From contig VAZU01000030.1 in NCBI GenBank assembly GCA_005884745.1, positions 3,017 to 20,360 of the forward strand: DNA of 17,344 bases. Direction: 5' to 3'. The notes below the pieces were generated by a model. It was given only the letters and a program-made list of their open reading frames with translations, had not been told where the DNA came from and did not search any database. The stretch's first letter is position 1. The number at the start of each line of letters is the position of its first letter. This DNA is from Alphaproteobacteria bacterium. GTDB lineage: Bacteria; Pseudomonadota; Alphaproteobacteria; Rhizobiales; Xanthobacteraceae. Positions 15,631 to 17,344 of the stretch are shown here, in pieces. Made by a program: the position numbers and the translations under genes.

Positions 15631-16307
15631 ACAGGGCGCTGATCGCCTGGTCGAGCGGCAAGGACAGCGCCTGGGCGCTCCACGAGGCGCGTCGCTCGGG
15701 CGAGCTCGAGATCGTCGGCGCGCTCACGACGGTCACGCATGAATTCTGCCGGGTCAGCATGCACGGCACGCGCGAGGAGCTGCTGGCTGCGCAGCTCGAG
15801 GCCGCGCGGCTGCCGGCGGTCAATGTGCGCATCCCCTTCCCGTGCCCGAATGAGATCTATGAACGGGAGATGGCGGCCGCGCTCAACGAGGCGAAGCGCG
15901 CCGGCGTTTCCCACGTCGTGTTCGGAGATTTGTTTCTCGAGGACATCCGCGCCTATCGCGAGTCGCGGCTCGCCGAGATCGGCATCACGCCGGTGTTTCC
16001 GCTGTGGCACCGGCCGACCGGCGCGCTCGCGCGCGAGATGATCGACGGCGGCCTGGAAGGCTACCTCGTGTGCGTCGATCGCAAGAAGCTGCCGGCGAGC
16101 TTTGCCGGACGCAAATTCGACCGCGCGCTGCTCGACAGCTTGCCGGCGGATATCGACCCGTGCGGCGAGAACGGCGAGTTTCATTCCTTCGTGACGGCGG
16201 GCCCGATGCTCGCGCACGCGATCAAGGTCGCGGTCGGCGACACGGTCGAGCGCGACGGCTTCGCGTTTGCCGATCTGATGCCGGACGTGAAACCGGCAAC
16301 CGACTAG
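15627..16307 (+). CDS. Dph6-like ATP pyrophosphatase (adenine nucleotide alpha-hydrolase family)
   Basis: This 226-residue protein is related to Dph6 (diphthine-ammonia ligase) of archaea and eukaryotes, an N-type ATP pyrophosphatase that activates a carboxylate by adenylation. The PP-loop is SSGKDSAWAL (residues 9-18). GDLFLEDIRAYRE (100-112) and CGENGEFHSFV (179-189) match the family's conserved motifs. The RidA-like C-terminal domains of some eukaryotic versions are absent. Bacteria do not make diphthamide, so the real substrate is unknown; the protein probably amidates or ligates some small carboxylate. It is cytosolic. Its ATG overlaps the amine oxidase stop by four bases, so the two are likely co-translated. 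It converges on pheT with an 11-base gap and no visible terminator. Confidence 0.88.
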   Translation: MNRALIAWSSGKDSAWALHEARRSGELEIVGALTTVTHEFCRVSMHGTREELLAAQLEAARLPAVNVRIPFPCPNEIYEREMAAALNEAKRAGVSHVVFGDLFLEDIRAYRESRLAEIGITPVFPLWHRPTGALAREMIDGGLEGYLVCVDRKKLPASFAGRKFDRALLDSLPADIDPCGENGEFHSFVTAGPMLAHAIKVAVGDTVERDGFAFADLMPDVKPATD

Positions 16308-16318
16308 CCCTCCCCGGC

Positions 16319-17344
16319 TCAAGCGCGCAGCACGCCGCCGGTCCGCTTGCCCACTTCGTCGACGATCTTCGTGGCGACCGCGTCGATCTCGGCGTCGGTG
16401 AGGGTTTTCTCTCGAGCTTGCAGCTTGACCGCGATTGCGATCGATTTCTTGCCCGGCGCGATGCCTTCGCCCTCGTAGACGTCGAACACGGTCACGTCGG
16501 TGACGAGCTTCTTGTCGGCCGATTGCGCCGCGCGCACGAGGTCGGCTGCCCGGACGCCACGGTCGACCACGAAGGCGAAATCGCGCTCGATCGGCTGGAA
16601 CGGCGAGAGTTCGAGCGGGGGCTTCGCCCGCGTGGGCTTTGGCTTGGGTTCCGGGATGCGCTCGAGGATCAGCTCGAAGGCGGCGGCCGGCCCCTCGGCG
16701 TCGAGCGCGTCGAGCGCGCGCGGATGGATTTCGCCGAAATGGCCGAGCACGTGCGGGCCGATCTGAAGCGTGCCGGAGCGGCCCGGGTGATACCAGGGCG
16801 GACCTCCGGGCACGACCTGGATCGCGCCCATCGGCGCGCCCGCGGCGGCGAGCACGGCGAGCGCATCGGCCTTGACGTCGAACGCGTCGGCCGCGCCGTC
16901 GTGGTCCGACCAGTGCCGGCCGGTGCCAAACGATTTGGATTTTCCGCGCCGCACCGCCGCCGCCGCGGTGAGTTGATCCTGCGGCTGATCGCCCTTGAAG
17001 ATCTGGCCGACCTCGAACAGGCCCACGTCGCCAAAACCGCGGTCGGCGTTGTGCTGCGCGGCCGCGAGCAGACCCGGCACCAGGCTCGGCCGCATATCGG
17101 TGAGCTCCGCGGAGATCGGATTGGCAAGCGCGAGCCCGCCGCCGCCGAACAGTTCCGCGCTCTCCTTGTCGGTGAACGACCAGGTCACCGCCTCGACCAG
17201 CCCGCGTGCGGCGAGTGCGCGCTTGGCGCGGCGGGTGCGCACCTGGCCTTGGGTCAGCACCGGCTTGCGCGGGCTCTCGCCGCGATCGAACGGGATCGAG
17301 GGAATGCGATCGACGCCGAGAATCCGCACGATTTCCTCGACGAT
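16319..17344 (-). CDS. pheT: Phenylalanine-tRNA ligase beta subunit, C-terminal part
   Basis: PheT is the beta subunit of the alpha2-beta2 phenylalanyl-tRNA synthetase. The window holds the last 341 residues; the N-terminal part and start lie beyond 17344. The visible part begins at the end of the B5 domain (EEIVRILGVDRIPSIPF). It continues through the catalytic-like core (GLVEAVTWSFTDKESAELFG, LANPISAELTDMRPSLVPGLL, NADRGFGDVGLFEVGQIF). It ends with the anticodon-binding FDX-ACB domain (SPFQPIERDFAFVVDRG, VTVFDVYEGEGIAPGKKSIA, and LTDAEIDAVATKIVDEV). A Pro/Lys-rich linker (IPEPKPKPTRAKPP) precedes that last domain. No damage is seen. The alpha subunit gene pheS would be expected further to the right, upstream of pheT. 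Confidence 0.95.
   Translation of the reverse strand: MVEEIVRILGVDRIPSIPFDRGESPRKPVLTQGQVRTRRAKRALAARGLVEAVTWSFTDKESAELFGGGGLALANPISAELTDMRPSLVPGLLAAAQHNADRGFGDVGLFEVGQIFKGDQPQDQLTAAAAVRRGKSKSFGTGRHWSDHDGAADAFDVKADALAVLAAAGAPMGAIQVVPGGPPWYHPGRSGTLQIGPHVLGHFGEIHPRALDALDAEGPAAAFELILERIPEPKPKPTRAKPPLELSPFQPIERDFAFVVDRGVRAADLVRAAQSADKKLVTDVTVFDVYEGEGIAPGKKSIAIAVKLQAREKTLTDAEIDAVATKIVDEVGKRTGGVLRA

Overview
The window is high-GC DNA from an alphaproteobacterium, most likely of the order Hyphomicrobiales near Bradyrhizobium, Rhodopseudomonas or Pseudolabrys. This rests on recall, not a search. The clues are the order dnaK-dnaJ-pmtA, the alphaproteobacterial type of RpoH promoter in front of dnaK, the short form of GpmA, and many intergenic palindromic repeats of a kind common in that group. 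It reads as ordinary chromosome. No transposase, phage gene, CRISPR array, tRNA or rRNA was seen.

Layout. Positions 1-4138 hold the heat-shock and membrane-lipid block: an RpoH promoter, dnaK (broken in this sequence by an internal deletion and frameshift), a strong terminator, dnaJ, and pmtA (phospholipid N-methyltransferase). Positions 4174-7428 hold a same-strand run: an NAD(P)H-dependent FMN reductase, pyrF (pyrimidine synthesis), a DUF1330 protein, dapB (lysine and diaminopimelate synthesis) and gpmA (glycolysis). An amidase follows at 7685-9085, with repeats on both sides. On the minus strand come a small alpha/beta-barrel-like protein (9165-9800), an Ada-like regulator and methyltransferase (10022-10906), and a DUF2244 membrane protein (11009-11521). 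The last starts back to back with nth (endonuclease III, plus strand, 11544-12320). Then, on the minus strand, come an EI24/CysZ-like membrane protein and a YiiX-like cysteine hydrolase. The right end holds a Tat-exported flavin amine oxidase that overlaps a Dph6-like ATP pyrophosphatase by four bases. These two converge on the 3' part of pheT, which runs off the window.

How the genes work together. Most are housekeeping. DnaK and DnaJ form a chaperone pair under heat-shock control. PyrF, DapB, GpmA, Nth and PheT serve core metabolism, DNA repair and translation. The least understood parts are the coupled amine oxidase and ATP pyrophosphatase pair, and the neighbouring YiiX-like hydrolase and EI24 protein.

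The main surprises are four. The dnaK gene appears to lack about 40 bases inside the ATPase domain. An RpoH promoter with a full consensus match sits upstream of it. Six intergenic repeat clusters fill most larger gaps, and two of them supply the stop codon or the final codons of genes. The amine oxidase and the bacterial Dph6-like protein look translationally coupled. I found no clear new defence or mobile system.
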